Assembly: GCA_905221605.1 (NCBI GenBank)
Contig: CAJNDS010001668.1
Coordinates: 1,230,276-1,294,275 of the forward strand
DNA length: 64,000 nt
Reading direction: 5' to 3'
Origin: Symbiodinium natans
Taxonomy: Eukaryota; Sar; Dinophyceae; Suessiales; Symbiodiniaceae
Shown here: one piece after another, positions 1 through 11,360 of the stretch
Layout: each line of letters opens with the position of its first letter
Position numbering within the stretch: position 1 is the first letter of the stretch
The notes under the pieces: model-generated
What the model was told of the DNA's origin: nothing
The model's input: only the letters and a program-made list of their open reading frames with translations
The model's database searches: none
Made by a program: the position numbers and the translations under genes

Positions 1-52
1 TAGGGACTTTGGGGCCCAAGTATATAATAGCAAGGTACATGGACCCTTAGGG
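1..52. repeat. IR-A element, right half only
   Basis: This is the right half of inverted-repeat family IR-A, running from TAGGGACTTTGGGGCCCAAG to the terminal GGTACATGGACCCTTAGGG. The left half lies outside the window. Confidence 0.8.
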
Positions 53-226
53 CCATAGAGTTACATGGGACATGTCGGCTTCTTAAACCCTACTGTACGC
101 CAGGAGCCGTCCGCACCGACCTGCTCACAATCTGGATCGCAGCAGGCCAGTGCAAGGTTTTTTTTTTTTTTTCTGTTTAGGGTTTAGGGTTTAGGGTTTA
201 GGGTTTAGGGTTTAGGGTTTAGGGTT

Positions 227-1176
227 GATGGAAGAAGAGTATAGTTGCTTGGTTGACTTCAAGTAACCAAAGTGCTTCGGCGTGAGGATTTGGGAATGTA
301 CGCAGCGTTTAGGGTTGAATTCGGATGTGGGGAACCTACGGTAAGGAAGCCCAAGCACCCTTACGCACGGGAAGTATACCATGCCGGGTTTTGGCTTGGG
401 GTTTGGGGCTTAGTGTTTAGGGTATATAGTTTAGGGTTTAGGGTTTAGGGTTTAGGGATACTCATGATCAGAGCCAACATTTCACATACCCTTAGCCTTA
501 GAAGCTGGCTAATGCGCCCGAATGGTTGACGTGTTCATTTTTTCGGGCATACGGTTTACTGTAGACTCTAGTTTACATGCAAGTCGAAACAGGATTTGCA
601 AGTGTCTTCACAAAGAGAACCTCCTTGAAGTGTCCTCGGATTAGGGCAGTGCTCCTCGAAGAGTCTTATTGGGTACCAAAACCCTCTGAGCAACACGTTC
701 CTAAAGCTGTCGCAACGCTCGCCTGCATATCTGTGAAGGGGCAAGGTGTGCAAGCCAGTTAGGGTCTGCTGTTGGGCAGGGTATGTAAACTGTGGGCGAG
801 GGCGATCTTTCTGGGCACCTCTAGCGTTGGATCTAGGACCATTGTGCTAGGACTTATGGGTATTGGGTTTAGAGTTTCCTCCAGGGAAATTCGGTTTGCA
901 ACGAGCATGCGTTCGTTCTTACCCTAAACCCCAAACCTATAAGGGATATTTCTCAATCTTATTCCCCCTTTTTCAGCCCCTACAACCCCTATAAAGTTCC
1001 TTTATACCCCAGTAGCCCCTATGTAGCCCCGTATGGGCCCTTGTACGGTTCCCTCTCTCAGTCCTTGAAGACCCTCAAGCAAAGAAGCTCTCCCAAGCCC
1101 GTCGCACTGAACCCGCCTAAACCCTAAACCCTAAACCCTAAACCCTAAACCCCCAACCCCCAACCCCTAGTCTTAC
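227..1176. other. Gap: no supportable gene
   Basis: Telomere-type tracts alternate with unique sequence. Two opposed 61-codon frames around 568-762 overlap each other and show neither splice signals nor a recognisable motif, so no gene is called. Confidence 0.5.
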
Positions 1177-1242
1177 AGGGCGGGCGCCGCGGCACCTGTG
1201 ACCATCAGTGACCTGTTCAGGGTCGGCAACTCCCACCGAGGC
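1177..1242 (-). CDS. Candidate internal exon, unknown protein
   Basis: A 22-codon minus-strand frame (VGVADPEQVTDGHRCRG) is bounded by an AAG|G acceptor and a strong GTAAGA donor. There is no family assignment. Confidence is low because of its length. Confidence 0.3.
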
Positions 1243-2515
1243 CTTGAGTTTTCAGGGTGTCAGGCTTCAGGGTTGCAGGGTTTAGGTGTAGGGTTTAGGG
1301 TTTAGGGTTTAGCGTTTAGGGTTTAGGGTTTAGGGTTTAGGGTTTAGGGTTTAGGGTTTAGGGTTTTTAGGCTGCATTTCAGGGATCAGGGGCTCTGGCT
1401 GGCTCCGGCTTGCGGGAGTTGCGATTTTTGAGGCCGGGGGTGCGGCTCTGCAGAGGTGTAGGAAGGCGTTGTAGGGGCTTCTGTCACCAGGAGGGGCACT
1501 TCAGTCTCTAGGCGTGCCGCCCCCTAAACCCTAAACCCTAAACCCTAAACCCTAAACCCTAAACCCTAAACCCTAAACCCTAAACCCTAAACCCTAAACC
1601 CTGAACCCTTTCAAACCCGAAGCTTTTCAGCTCCTAGATCTGAAGCCCTAGTCAGCCCTTAACACTGAAGCCTTCAGCTGTGGTCCCTCAGAGGGTTTAG
1701 GGTTTAGGGTTTAGGGTTCTCAAGTGTGGGCACTTCTTAGTTGAGTTCCAAAAACAACCCAGGGCCCTTGCAGCCCTAGATTTTGCTTTAAAGCCCCAGG
1801 CACAAAGCAGGCTAACGCCAAACACTGCAAGCTACCAGGTCCTGAGGTCAGCAAGAAAGTAGGGCTTCGGGGTGTCAGGGCTTATGGTTTCGGGTTTAGG
1901 GCTCAGGGTTCAGGGTTTAGTGTTTAGGGTTTAGGGTACTAAGCCGTGAGACTTAACCCCACATCTTCTCAGAGCACTTGGGGTCTGCAGCCTTGGGCAC
2001 TCAACTCTGGTATAGTCAGCCCACAGCCTACCAATCGTCTATGGGAACCCCAAAGACCTTGAAATGAGAGCTTGGTTTAGGGTTTAGGGACAAGAGTTAG
2101 GGTTTCGGGTTGAGAGTTAGAGTTTAGGGTTTAGGGTCAAGAGTTTGAGCTTTTTGAGTTTAGGGTTTGGGGTTAAGTGTCAGAGTTGAGAGTTCAGGGC
2201 TCAGGCTTTAGAGTTTAGGGTTAGGGGGGGGATTTTGCTCAAACTGGCTAGACTAGGGTGTGGGCTTCAAGGCCTCGGGAGGTATATCCAAAACCTTCAA
2301 CCATTGCACTAACTCGTGGTTTTACAGTTTTACAGCTCCCGGCCCCAGCGATTGCAGATCGAAGATTCCCCAGAACCCTAAGCCCTAAACCCTAAACCCT
2401 AAGCCCTAAAAACTCCTTCCCGGAATCTTCAATCCTTCAATCTTCGGGGTCGAGAGTTTTGAAGCTAGGCTCGTGGTGCTCGGCTCCGCCCCAAGAATTG
2501 CCGCTGCTCGTGGGC

Positions 2516-2622
2516 CTAAACCCTAAACCCTAAACCCTAAACCCTAAACCCTAAACCCTAAACCCTAAACCCTAAACCCTAAACCCTAAACCCTAAACCC
2601 TAAACCCTAAACCCTAAACCCT
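2516..2622 (-). repeat. CCCTAAA array, about 15 units
   Basis: A nearly perfect tandem array of CCCTAAA that abuts an exon-like stretch starting at about 2622. Confidence 0.95.
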
Positions 2623-2693
2623 CCGCCCTGGCGAACAGCCAGAGCCGCATCAAGCAAGCGAACCTTGCAGCCCTTGGACTCGCTCTCCCCAGG
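2622..2693 (+). CDS. Candidate exon, unknown protein
   Basis: A 24-codon plus-strand frame (SQSRIKQANLAALGLALP) follows directly on a CCCTAAA array and ends at CCCCAG|G. The composition is protein-like (amphipathic, Ala/Leu-rich) and no family is recognised. No clear acceptor is visible, so the left border is uncertain. Confidence 0.3.
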
Positions 2694-3227
2694 ACCCAAA
2701 GCCTGAAAACCCTGAACTCTGCGGGGCTTTTCACCCTAAAGCCAGAACAACAAGCCCAGAACCCAAAGCGTTTAGGGTTGGGGTCTAACGGGAGGCACGC
2801 GCCTCGTGGCGGGATTTCAACGGCCACGGTTTGAGAGATTCTGAGTGCGATCAGCCTGAGTGCCAGAGGAGGATCCCAATAGCTCGTGTTTTAACTAGAA
2901 GTTCGGGTTCAGGGGCTTTGGGTTTAGGATTCGAGGTTTGGGGAAATTGGGTTTAGGATTTTGTAGGGCTCAGGGGCTTTGGGTTAAAGATGGAATTAGG
3001 TTCAGGATTTTATCCGGTTCAGGGGTGAGGCGTTTAGGGCCTTTGGGTTCAGGCTTCAGGGTTGAGGGTTGGGTAGGGTTGATGGTGTTGCCTGGTTCAG
3101 ACCCTTCCGGGAGAATTTGGGCTGAATCAGCCTAAGCCCTAAACCCTATCAGCCTATAACCCTAAACACTCAACCCCTAAACCCTAGCCCTAAACCCTAA
3201 ACCCTCAACCCATAGGCTAAACCAGAA

Positions 3228-3323
3228 CCCTAAACCCTAAACCCTAAACCCTAAACCCTAAACCCTAAACCCTAAACCCTAAACCCTAAACCCTAAACCC
3301 TAAACCCTAAACCCTAAACCCTA
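3228..3323 (-). repeat. CCCTAAA array, about 13 units
   Basis: A perfect tandem array. Confidence 0.95.
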
Positions 3324-3527
3324 ACAGAACCCATACGGCAGAAGGCCCACATGCTGCGTCTAAGCCTCTGGATTCGACCCTCAGCCCCCGGAAGCCACTG
3401 ATGGAAGGTCTATTTTCTAGCCCTTGGTGGGGATTTAGGGTTTAGGGTTTAGGGTTTAGGGTTTGGGGTTTAGGGTTTAGGGTTTGGGGTTTGGGGTTTA
3501 GGGTTTAGGGTTACTCCCATTTTTGGC

Positions 3528-3745
3528 AAGCCCGCTTGAGAACCAGCCAGAAACAAGACTATGTGATGTTTCTCCCGTAAGACCCTTGTTTCCCGTTTGC
3601 TTGGAAAATTTAGTCAACCAGCCTAATTCAGAACCAGCAAGAAGCAAAACGATGTACTATGCACCAGTTCTCCCATTGGACCCTAAACCCTAAACCCTAA
3701 ACCCTAAACCCTAAACCCTTGTTTTTGGAAATGTAGTCTGGGGCT
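3528..3745. repeat. Diverged tandem duplication, second copy split by telomere repeat
   Basis: Copy 1 (about 3528-3625) and copy 2 (about 3626-3745) share GAACCAGC(C/A)AGAA..CAA.AC.ATGT, then TTCTCCC, a GACCC and TTGTTT..GGAAA.T.TAGTC. In copy 2 five CCCTAAA units sit exactly between GACCC and TTGTTT, where copy 1 has none. Confidence 0.75.
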
Positions 3746-3987
3746 CAGTGTAGAAAATAGCTGCTTGCATCGCAGCTGTGATGCAGCGACCCCACCACCG
3801 TTTCGGGCAGCTGACTTCCCGACTCCGACTTCCTGGGTTTAGGGTTTAGGGTTTAGGGTTTAGGGTTTGGAGTTTAGGGTTTGGGGTTTAGGGTTTAGGG
3901 AAGTGGACCCAAAACATTACAAAAGACTGCCTTTGGGGCCAAAGAAGCCTTGAGACAAGAGTTCTGGGAGCCTGAGGGTCACAGAAA

Positions 3988-4118
3988 CCCTAAACCCTAA
4001 ACCCTAAACCCTAAACCCTAAACCTTAAACCCTGAACCCTAAACCCTAAACCCTAAACCCTAAACCCTAAACCCTAAACCCTAAACCCTAAACCCTAAAC
4101 CCTAAACCCTAAACCCTA
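3988..4118 (-). repeat. CCCTAAA array, about 18 units
   Basis: A long array with two variant units near 4026-4036, followed after about 65 bases by an IR-A element. Confidence 0.95.
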
Positions 4119-4184
4119 CCTTCGCATGTCGACGCGAGCCATGCCGGTATTTTGTGGTGACGTCGGGGGGTAAGGCTGCCCATC

Positions 4185-4305
4185 CCCAAGGGTCCATGTA
4201 CCTGTGTGGTATATACTTTGTGGGCCTAAAGCTACTAGGGTTTAGGGTGTGTGGGAACCCTTTAAGGCCCAAGTATATACGATACAGGCGCATGGACCCT
4301 TAGGG
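4185..4305. repeat. IR-A element with internal telomere unit
   Basis: The termini CCCCAAGGGTCCATGTACC and CGCATGGACCCTTAGGG are inverted repeats. The centre carries TAGGGTTTAGGG between conserved family segments. Its right end is 11 bases before the exon at 4317. Confidence 0.8.
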
Positions 4306-4316
4306 AATCGTTTCAG

Positions 4317-4394
4317 GATTTGAAGCTTGTGACACAGCAGCTTGCCTCAGTTCGCAGTTTGAAGACATCATCGGCAGTGCACCCCAACAACTGA
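4317..4394 (+). CDS. Candidate terminal exon, unknown protein
   Basis: A TTTCAG acceptor is followed by 25 codons (DLKLVTQQLASVRSLKTSSA) and a TGA stop. The composition is convincingly protein-like and helical. The exon lies just 3' of an IR-A copy, which would sit in the preceding intron. No family is recognised. Confidence 0.45.
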   Translation, partial: DLKLVTQQLASVRSLKTSSAVHPNN

Positions 4395-5661
4395 ATGTCC
4401 CAACCCTAAGGTCCGGCGCCCCTAAACCGCAAACCCTATCATCTCCTAAACCCTAAACCCTAAACCCTAAACCCTAAACTCCTCAACCCTACAACCCCAG
4501 ACAGCTCTACTTTTCTCTGCAGAGGGGGATGGGGTCGGGTTTCCGAGCCGAGGCTTTTTCTTTACGGGGCGTTATTAGAGTATAGGGTTTAGGGTTTAGG
4601 GTTTAGGGTTTAGGGTTTAGGGTTTAAGGGCACTGCTTTGGTGCTGTGGGAAATTAGTCCTATGTCGGGGTTTCGGGCTTCGGGTTCAGGGTGTTTGGGG
4701 CCTGTAGGGTTGAGCATCTACTTGAAGATTACAAGGAGTACTCAGTAGGGACGTGGGAGTCCAAAACCAGAGATGTCTCTAGTCAGATTTACCTATCGAA
4801 ACCCTTCTTCCCAAGTGTTTAGGGTTTAGGGCTTCAATCCAAACAATGTACCCCACTCCAATGTCGTATAAGCCTAAACCCTAAACCCTAAACCCTAAAC
4901 CCTAAACCCTAAACCCTAAACCCTAAACCCACCTGAGCCTGTGCCATGCCAGCTTGAGTGCTTCATAGGGTTGAGGGTTTAGAGTTTCGCCCTTAAGTCT
5001 TAAACTGCGTATTCGGGCAAAATTGGAGAGTGCAGCTTGACCCCAGGCCGTAGCCCTAAACCCTACACCCTAATACACCCTAAACCCTAAACCTCAGCAC
5101 CCCCACGGAGCGCCTTGAACCCTAAACCCTAATTACACACCCTAAACCCTAAACCCTAAACCCTAAACCCTAAACCCTAAACCCTAAACCCTAAACCCTA
5201 AACCCTGAACCCGAATAAACCCTAACCCTAACCTCAGCACCCCCCCCCGCGGAGCAAATGTGTGGAGGCCTGCTGCGGTGTTGTGCACTTGTGTAGAGCT
5301 TGCCCGTCGCCCCCCTGCACCCATCTGCCTCGGAAATTACAGAACTAGGGTCTATAGGGTCTAGGGTTTAGGGTTTAGGGTTTGGGGCTGAGGGTTTAGG
5401 GGTAGTGTTTCCTTTGTGGCAGATGTGCTTGGGGCTCGACGGGCGGACAGAGCCTAAATGCCTGTCTCCAGCACGTCGCGAATGATAGGGTGGCTGGCTC
5501 CTTGATGGGGGTCCCAAGCGTGGAATTGGGCACACCCACGTCAGGGGATCTTTCGGCGACAGAAGCCGAATAGCCTTGTGGCCACTAGAGTGAGAGTCCT
5601 TAATCGCGAACCCTTGCGAAGGCCTTAAACCCCAAACCCTGAGAAGGCCCGAGGTCTCTCC

Positions 5662-5737
5662 TGCGATGGCGTGCCCGAATCTGGAGATGCCCTGGAGCAG
5701 ACCACCATGTGGTTGGATGAGAAGGGCGCCCTTTTTA
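5662..5737 (+). CDS. Candidate exon, unknown protein
   Basis: A 25-codon plus-strand frame (GVPESGDALEQTTMWLDEKG) with an acidic, protein-like composition; the frame can be extended upstream to about 5644. The right border is unclear: a GC donor at GAAGG|GCGCCC is possible, after which CCCTAAA repeats begin. Confidence 0.35.
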
Positions 5738-5744
5738 ACCCTAA

Positions 5745-5894
5745 ACCCTAGACCCTAGACCCTGGACCCTAAACCCTAAACCCTAAACCCTAAACCCTAA
5801 ACCCTAAACCCTAAACCCTAGACCCTAGACCCTAGACCCTAGACCCTAAACCCTAAACCCTAAACCCTAAACCCTAAACCCTAAACCCTAAACC
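5745..5894 (-). repeat. CCCTAAA/CCCTAGA mixed array
   Basis: About 20 units in which blocks of CCCTAGA alternate with blocks of CCCTAAA. This implies local amplification of a variant unit. Confidence 0.95.
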
Positions 5895-6067
5895 CAATCA
5901 ACCCAATCAACCCTAAACCCTTTTTATTCCTACGTTACTCTTGGGTCCAGAAGGGGCATCTTGAGAATGTCTCAAAGCAGCTCCCTGCTCTCGAAAGGTG
6001 GAGTCTGAAATCCCGATTTCCGCTTTGCACGAGGCATTCTTCGCAAGAAGCCCCAAGGGTTTAGGGG

Positions 6068-6175
6068 AGGGTTTGGGGTTTAGGGTTTAGGGTTTAGGGT
6101 TTAGGGTTTAGGGTTTAGGGTTTAGGGTTTAGGGTTTAGGGTTTAGGGTTTAGGGTTTAGGGTTTAGGGTTTAGG
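6068..6175 (+). repeat. TTTAGGG array, about 15 units
   Basis: A perfect tandem array. Confidence 0.95.
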
Positions 6176-6246
6176 GGGGAGGGGGGGTTTAGGGGAAGGG
6201 GTTTCAGGGTTACTGTTTACTGTTGAGGGTTTAGGGTTAAACCTTG

Positions 6247-6347
6247 TTAGCCCAGTGGTACTCTTTTCTTTTTTTGGTACAAGCTTCCTTTGTGAAGTAA
6301 CCAGCCAAGAAGAGGGTGCCGCTACTATAACATGGTTACTGGCTACC
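6247..6347. repeat. IR-C element
   Basis: An inverted-repeat element with termini TTAGCCCAGTGGTACTCTTT and GGTTACTGGCTACC and inner arms GAAGTAACCAGCC and AGAGGGTGCC. Related copies are at 6501-6599 and 58917-59023. Confidence 0.75.
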
Positions 6348-6500
6348 AAGAAACTCTATACCCTAAACCCTATGAAGAGCTCGAGATATATGGAAATAGC
6401 CACTTGCGGTTGTCTAGCCTAAAACCTTGCCTCGAAGAAGACTAGAAGCAACAAATTAGGCTTAGAAGAGCCAAGAGCCAACCTATGACCCAAAACCTTA

Positions 6501-6599
6501 CACGGTACCCTTTCCGGTTTTGGTTCAAGGTCCCTTATAAAGTAACCAACCGAAAAAAAAGGTGCCCTTGTTCTCATATGGTTACTGACTGGGCTACCG
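6501..6599. repeat. IR-C element, second copy
   Basis: It shares AAAGTAACCAACCGAAAAA, GGTGCCCTTGT and GGTTACTGACTGGGCTACC with the other IR-C copies. It lies 150 bases from the first copy. Confidence 0.7.
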
Positions 6600-6789
6600 A
6601 GGTACACCGTCAGAGTGCACCGAAAATCCTCGTGTACAGACTTCACAGCTCATGGGAGACCTTTGGATTTAGGGTTCAGGGTTTAGGGTTTAGGATTTAT
6701 GATTTTGGGGCTTAGGATTTAGGGTTTAGGGTTTAGGATTTAGGGTTTAGGATTTAGGGTTTAGGATTTAGGGTTTAGGATTTAGGGTC

Positions 6790-7815
6790 AGTCTCCACAC
6801 CGGCCATGTGGCTTCCAGCACAGCTGGCAAAGTGAATTGCGTAGAAGCGTTTGCAAGTGAGAAATGCCACAACAAAGCTGACTGCCGACCCTAAGCCCTA
6901 GAACCTGTAAGCATCATTGCTAGTCTGCTGCTGGACCTCCTGAGGACTCTTATTCCAGGGACCCTAAACCCTAAACCCTGAACTAAAACCCAAACCCCCT
7001 AGGCTTTGCATGCTTTTGGGAATTTCTGGGGCGCAGGGATGGTCTTGCTACTGCCTCAGGGGCCTAAAATAGTGGAAATTCGGGGGCACACCCTAAACCC
7101 TAAAACATAAACCCTGAACCCTAAGCCCTAAGCCCCAAGCCCTAAACCCTACAACTGGGTCGGGGCTTGTAGTTGGACTATTCGGCCCACCAGCTTCGAG
7201 AACTCATTGTGTTCCCTAACCCCTAAGCCACCTAAACCCTAGAAACCCTAGAAACCCTAAACCTGAAACTCTAAGCCCTAAACACTAAACCCTGAGGGGC
7301 TGGGGTGGGCTTTGTGGCCGGTACCAGCTATACAGATTCAACCGGCAGCTGCCCCCCCCCGCCTAATAAGGCAACAACCCTCAACCCGAATGGGGTTTAG
7401 GGTTAAGGGTTAAGTCTTGAGGGTTTAGGGTTTAAGGCTTAGGGTTTAGGGTGTAGGGTGTAGGGTTTAGGGTTTAGGGTGTTTCAAACTGGAGAGTCCA
7501 CATGCCGAGGAAGGGTTGCCAAGTCTCTATCCAACCTAGTACATGTACCGTAGAAAATGTAAGCCGCCTAATCCCAAAACCCCTAAACCCCCCTAAGCCC
7601 TCAAGCCCCTAATCCCTCAGCAAACCCTAAACCCTGCTAAACCCCTCAATCCCGAAGCCCCAGAAACCCCCTGAGTCCTAACCCCCCCCCCCCCCCGCCC
7701 TAAACCCTAAATCCCTAATCCCTAAACCCCAAGAACCCTAAACCCCTAAACCCCTAACCCTAAACCTCTAATTCCCTGAATCCCTCCAACCCTAAACTCC
7801 CAAAATCCTGACAGC
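6790..7815. other. Gap: degenerate telomere-type repeats, no supportable gene
   Basis: The region is mostly degenerate CCCTAAA-type sequence. The non-repeat pieces at about 6787-6887, 7320-7360 and 7490-7550 have short open frames on both strands, none preferred. Confidence 0.5.
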
Positions 7816-7816
7816 T

Positions 7817-7919
7817 ACCCGTAAGGGTACATGCACCTGTATGGTTGGCCTTAGAGGGGCTACCGTTACGGCAGCTTTAGGCGCCCACGAAACTACGATG
7901 TAGGTACACGGACGTTTAG
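7817..7919. repeat. IR-A element, diverged
   Basis: A degenerate IR-A copy (CCCGTAAGGGTACATGCACC to GGTACACGGACGTTTAG). A further remnant can be traced at about 8425-8520. Confidence 0.6.
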
Positions 7920-8144
7920 TTGAGGGTTTAGAGTTTAGGGTTTAGGGTTTAGGGTTTAGGGTTGAGGGTGTTCGCAGCTATGGAAGCCGTGCCTTTCCGC
8001 TGGCTGCCCAGTGCAGAACTTGGTCCTCCCAGGAGGGGGGGGGTGGTTTAAATTGGGGGGTTAGGGTTCAGGGCCTGGGTTCAATTAGGGGCTTATAGGG
8101 CTCTATAAGCTCATTCCTTTTCAGGGTTTAAGGATTTAAGGACT

Positions 8145-8275
8145 AGGACCAAGAGTAGGCCCCTATTTCCCTTTTTTTTTTTGTTTGGGGGGGGGGGGGG
8201 TTGGGGTTCCCTTATAATCCCCTTAAAACCAGAAAAGGGTATCCTGTTTACTCCCAGGTTTCTCCCGGGTCTAGG
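8145..8275. repeat. IR-D element with T10-G12 run in its centre
   Basis: Inverted-repeat family IR-D runs from TAGGACC..AGTAGGCCCCTATT to GAAAAGGGTA..CCCGGGTCTA. The centre holds a T run followed by a G run that other copies lack. Copies are at about 16310-16423 and 50725-50831. Confidence 0.7.
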
Positions 8276-8871
8276 GAGCGTGGGGGTGGGGGTTGAGGGT
8301 TTCTTGGGTCTAGGGTGTTAGGGTTTATTGGGTTTAGGGTTTTAGGGTTCACGGCTTGGGGTTGAGGGTTTTTCGGGTTTTGGGGTTTTAAGGTGTTAGG
8401 GTTTAGGGTTTCTTTTCCGTGAGGGACCATGGGCCCCATTTCATGACCATCTACTCGGGCCCCAATGTCCTTCTTCAGGAGCTTTAAGGCCCAATGATTC
8501 CCTCTTCAGGTACACGGGTAGCCCTAAACCCTAAACCCCAAACCCCAAACCCCAAACCCTAAACCCTAAACCTCTTTTCAGGTGTATCATACGAAGGGCC
8601 CAAGAAGAACCCTGGTTTGGAGAATGACGTAAAAGGCGGAAGCTGGCCCAAGTAGGCCACGCTGTCGTTTCAAGGGGCTCCTTAGTGGAGTAGCCTTGGG
8701 GTTAAGTCTGACCATGTGGGAGTTGACGAAAATAGGGGACCCCTAAATGGGGGACCCCTAAAATAGAACCCCAGCTAGTGGGATTCCCTTTTTGTATGAG
8801 CGACCGTCAGACCGTCAAAATTAGCGTTGATTAGCTCCAGGAAGGGACGGACGTCATTTCATGGTTTGGTG

Positions 8872-9035
8872 GCTTTTGATCTGCAGAACGATATGGGACA
8901 CGCAGAAAACGATAACCCCAACAGGATGATAAATGTATGCGATGTAGGGTCTTAGTATGAAATTTGCTGAAGAGCGTTTTAACCTGCAGAACGGTATGGG
9001 ACACGCAGAAAACGAAAACCCCAACATCCCCTTCA
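8872..9035. repeat. Direct repeat, two units
   Basis: Two roughly 50-base near-identical segments (CTGCAGAACG..TATGGGACACGCAGAAAACGA..AACCCCAACA) are spaced about 115 bases apart. Confidence 0.8.
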
Positions 9036-9153
9036 GCTGAACAAGTAATACAGTATTGAATCGCTGCTCATATGGACCCAATAAGATACCCCCAATATCG
9101 GAAACCCCCATACCCTAAACCCTAAACCCTAAACCCTAAACCCTAAACCCTAA

Positions 9154-9243
9154 TTCCTCGCAGCCAGGAGTCGCCTCGGGCGCAGCCGGCCCATCGCCGA
9201 AGGCAGCTCCGTGGCTCCTGTTCGTGAAGAAGGCCGCCAGAGG
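9154..9243 (+). CDS. Candidate exon running into a TTTAGGG array
   Basis: A CTCGCAG acceptor precedes a GC-rich stretch with a good frame (GAAGPSPKAAPWLLFVKKAA). Its right end meets G|GTTTAGGG of the next array. Another frame is also open, so the reading is uncertain. Confidence 0.3.
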
Positions 9244-9342
9244 GTTTAGGGTTTAGGGTTTAGGGTTTAGGGTTTAGGGTTTAGGGTTTAGGATTTAGGG
9301 TTTAGGGTTTAAGGTTTAGGGTTTAGGGTTTAGGGTTTAGGG
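9243..9342 (+). repeat. TTTAGGG array, about 14 units
   Basis: A tandem array with three variant units. Confidence 0.95.
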
Positions 9343-9777
9343 TTTGCTGTGATGTGGCGCTGTGCAGGTTCGGATGCAGAGTAGCCTCGGCTTCGTAAAA
9401 TGCGAAGGGGAACTACGGCCCGATTGTCAGGGAATTTCTGCCACCCCACGCCGTCTGAGCGGCAAAGCCGCCCTAACATTGATTCCTTTTCGGGTTTAGG
9501 CACGAACTCGCTGCCATTGCACACTCCCAAGATATCTTTAAGCCTCAGGGCCTTGCAGGGTAAGGAGGTCCAGGAGATTGGAGGCCCTAAGCCCAAAACC
9601 CTATAACTAAACCCTTAACTCTCATTTTGGGTATTGAGGCCTTGCTAGCCTCCCCATCTCAACGACCACCTGCAGGCAGCCAACAGCCCTCCTTCCGCAC
9701 GAAGTCGTCCGATAATGCCCAAAGCCCTAAGACGCTTGAACCTTACAGGCTCTATATGCCCTCTTAACCCCTACACT

Positions 9778-9950
9778 CCATATACGTATATACATACCAA
9801 GCTATAAATATAAATATGGATATAAATTTAAACATTTATTAAATACAAATGTGTATATGTATATATATATATGTGTATATATATATATATGTATATACAC
9901 ACACTATATATATATATACACATACAAATATGTGTATATATAGATATATA
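9778..9950. repeat. AT-rich (TA)n/(ATAC)n microsatellite
   Basis: Alternating TATATA, TATACA and TATGTG sequence. Apparent ORFs rich in Tyr and Ile here are repeat translations. Confidence 0.9.
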
Positions 9951-10027
9951 CAAACCTTGCAAGCCCGGTCAACACGACAATCACCCAAAAGGCCTAGAAG
10001 CCTAAGAAGTTCAAAAAATGTACATAT

Positions 10028-10098
10028 TGGGATTTTCCTCTTATACTAAAAGTCCTCAGTACAATTGAATCCCTATTAAGGACTGTGGAACATCCCAA
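10028..10098. repeat. IR-B element, short copy
   Basis: A member of family IR-B (GGGATTTTCCTCTTATACTA ... TATTAAGGACTGTGGAACATCCC), with termini related to GGGATGTTCCCCCTTAT and its complement. Confidence 0.65.
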
Positions 10099-11049
10099 TC
10101 TACATAAACCCTAAACCCTAAACCCTAAACCCTTAGCCCTTAACCTTTAAAAAAACCCTAAACCCCACCGAAACCTTCCAGCCCTCACCTCCGGAGCCGA
10201 ATGGGCGGAGTTCGAGATTAAGTGAGTTTTTGTGCTCAGACCATTGGGGTGTAGGGTTTAGGGTTTAGGGGGTAAGGTTTAGGGTTTATAGGGTTTCGGG
10301 TTTAGAGGGTTTAGGAGCTTAGGGTTCGTAATCGGTTTGGACTGTTGGGTTTAGAGGTTAGGGTTTGAGGGTTATGGGGTGTAGACGTCCAAATGCTCAA
10401 CCAGAAGCCTAAGTGCTAAAGCTTAAACCCTAAACCCTCCCATAGACAAGGCCGCCGCCGGCCGCTATGTCGCCTAACGCCTGCATTGGGTCTCGCTTGT
10501 TCGCGACACTTGCCCCTTGGCTGCTTGCTTAGGTTGCCGCCTAGGGCTGCCGCCGTTTAGGGTTTTGCAGTGTTTGCAAAGAGTAACCTTTAGGCCCTTA
10601 ATCAGAGTGAGATGCACAACTGATTCCCAGACCCCTGCAAGGATCCAAAAAATTGGAGCCCCCAAACAGTACCCTATTCTACTATTGGGTCATTCTTAGG
10701 AACCCTTAAGGGGATCTACTTTTTTGGATCCTCCCAGGAGGGGCCTGGGTTGGTGTATTTCCGTATAGGCTACTCTTGGCAACACCTATGAGCCCTGCGC
10801 TGAAGTTGCTCTGGCGCAAGATTTGGAGGCCTCGGTGCCCCAAACCCTATATAACCTCATACCTATATTTATTGGGTACATATATATATATATATTCATA
10901 TTACATATTTTTATATACAGCTATGTAGTTTATGTCTATGTGTTTTCCATATTGTTTTTATTATGCCGCATTGGCTCCTCATTCTATACCTATGGTTGTC
11001 TTTGAAACAGGCAAACTCCAAACCTGAGAAATTCAACCCCAAACCCCAG

Positions 11050-11181
11050 GCGGAGGCGTACAGTGTTGCATTCGGCCGGCAGCCGCGGCGGCGGCGGCAC
11101 CGAGGGTCTGTTGGCATGGCTGGAGGCCGATCCATGTGGGGGATTGTTGAACAACTCTCGAGCTATCAAGCCCATCGCCGG
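11050..11181 (+). CDS. Candidate exon, unknown protein
   Basis: A CCCCAG acceptor, a 44-codon frame (EGLLAWLEADPCGGLLNNSR inside it) and a GTGAAG donor. The N-terminal part is Arg/Gly-rich. A second frame is also open over the same bases. The exon lies 17 bases before an IR-A copy that would then be intronic. No family is recognised. Confidence 0.4.
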
Positions 11182-11198
11182 GTGAAGCAAGAAGTCCA

Positions 11199-11360
11199 CC
11201 CCAAGGGTCAATGTGCCCATACACGTATTTCGTATACACTTGGGCCTTTGAACTCTTTCCCATATCGTAGCTTTAGGGCGCGAGTATATAAACCCTAAAC
11301 CCTAAACCCTAAACCCTAAACCCTAAACCCTATACGATGTAGGTACCTGAACCCTTAGGG
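11199..11360. repeat. IR-A element interrupted by a CCCTAAA array
   Basis: The left arm (CCCCAAGGGTCAATGTGCCC) and right arm (GGTACCTGAACCCTTAGGG) are typical. About 41 bases of CCCTAAA units (11291-11331) interrupt the conserved GAGTATATACGATG segment, with TATA present on both sides. Confidence 0.85.
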
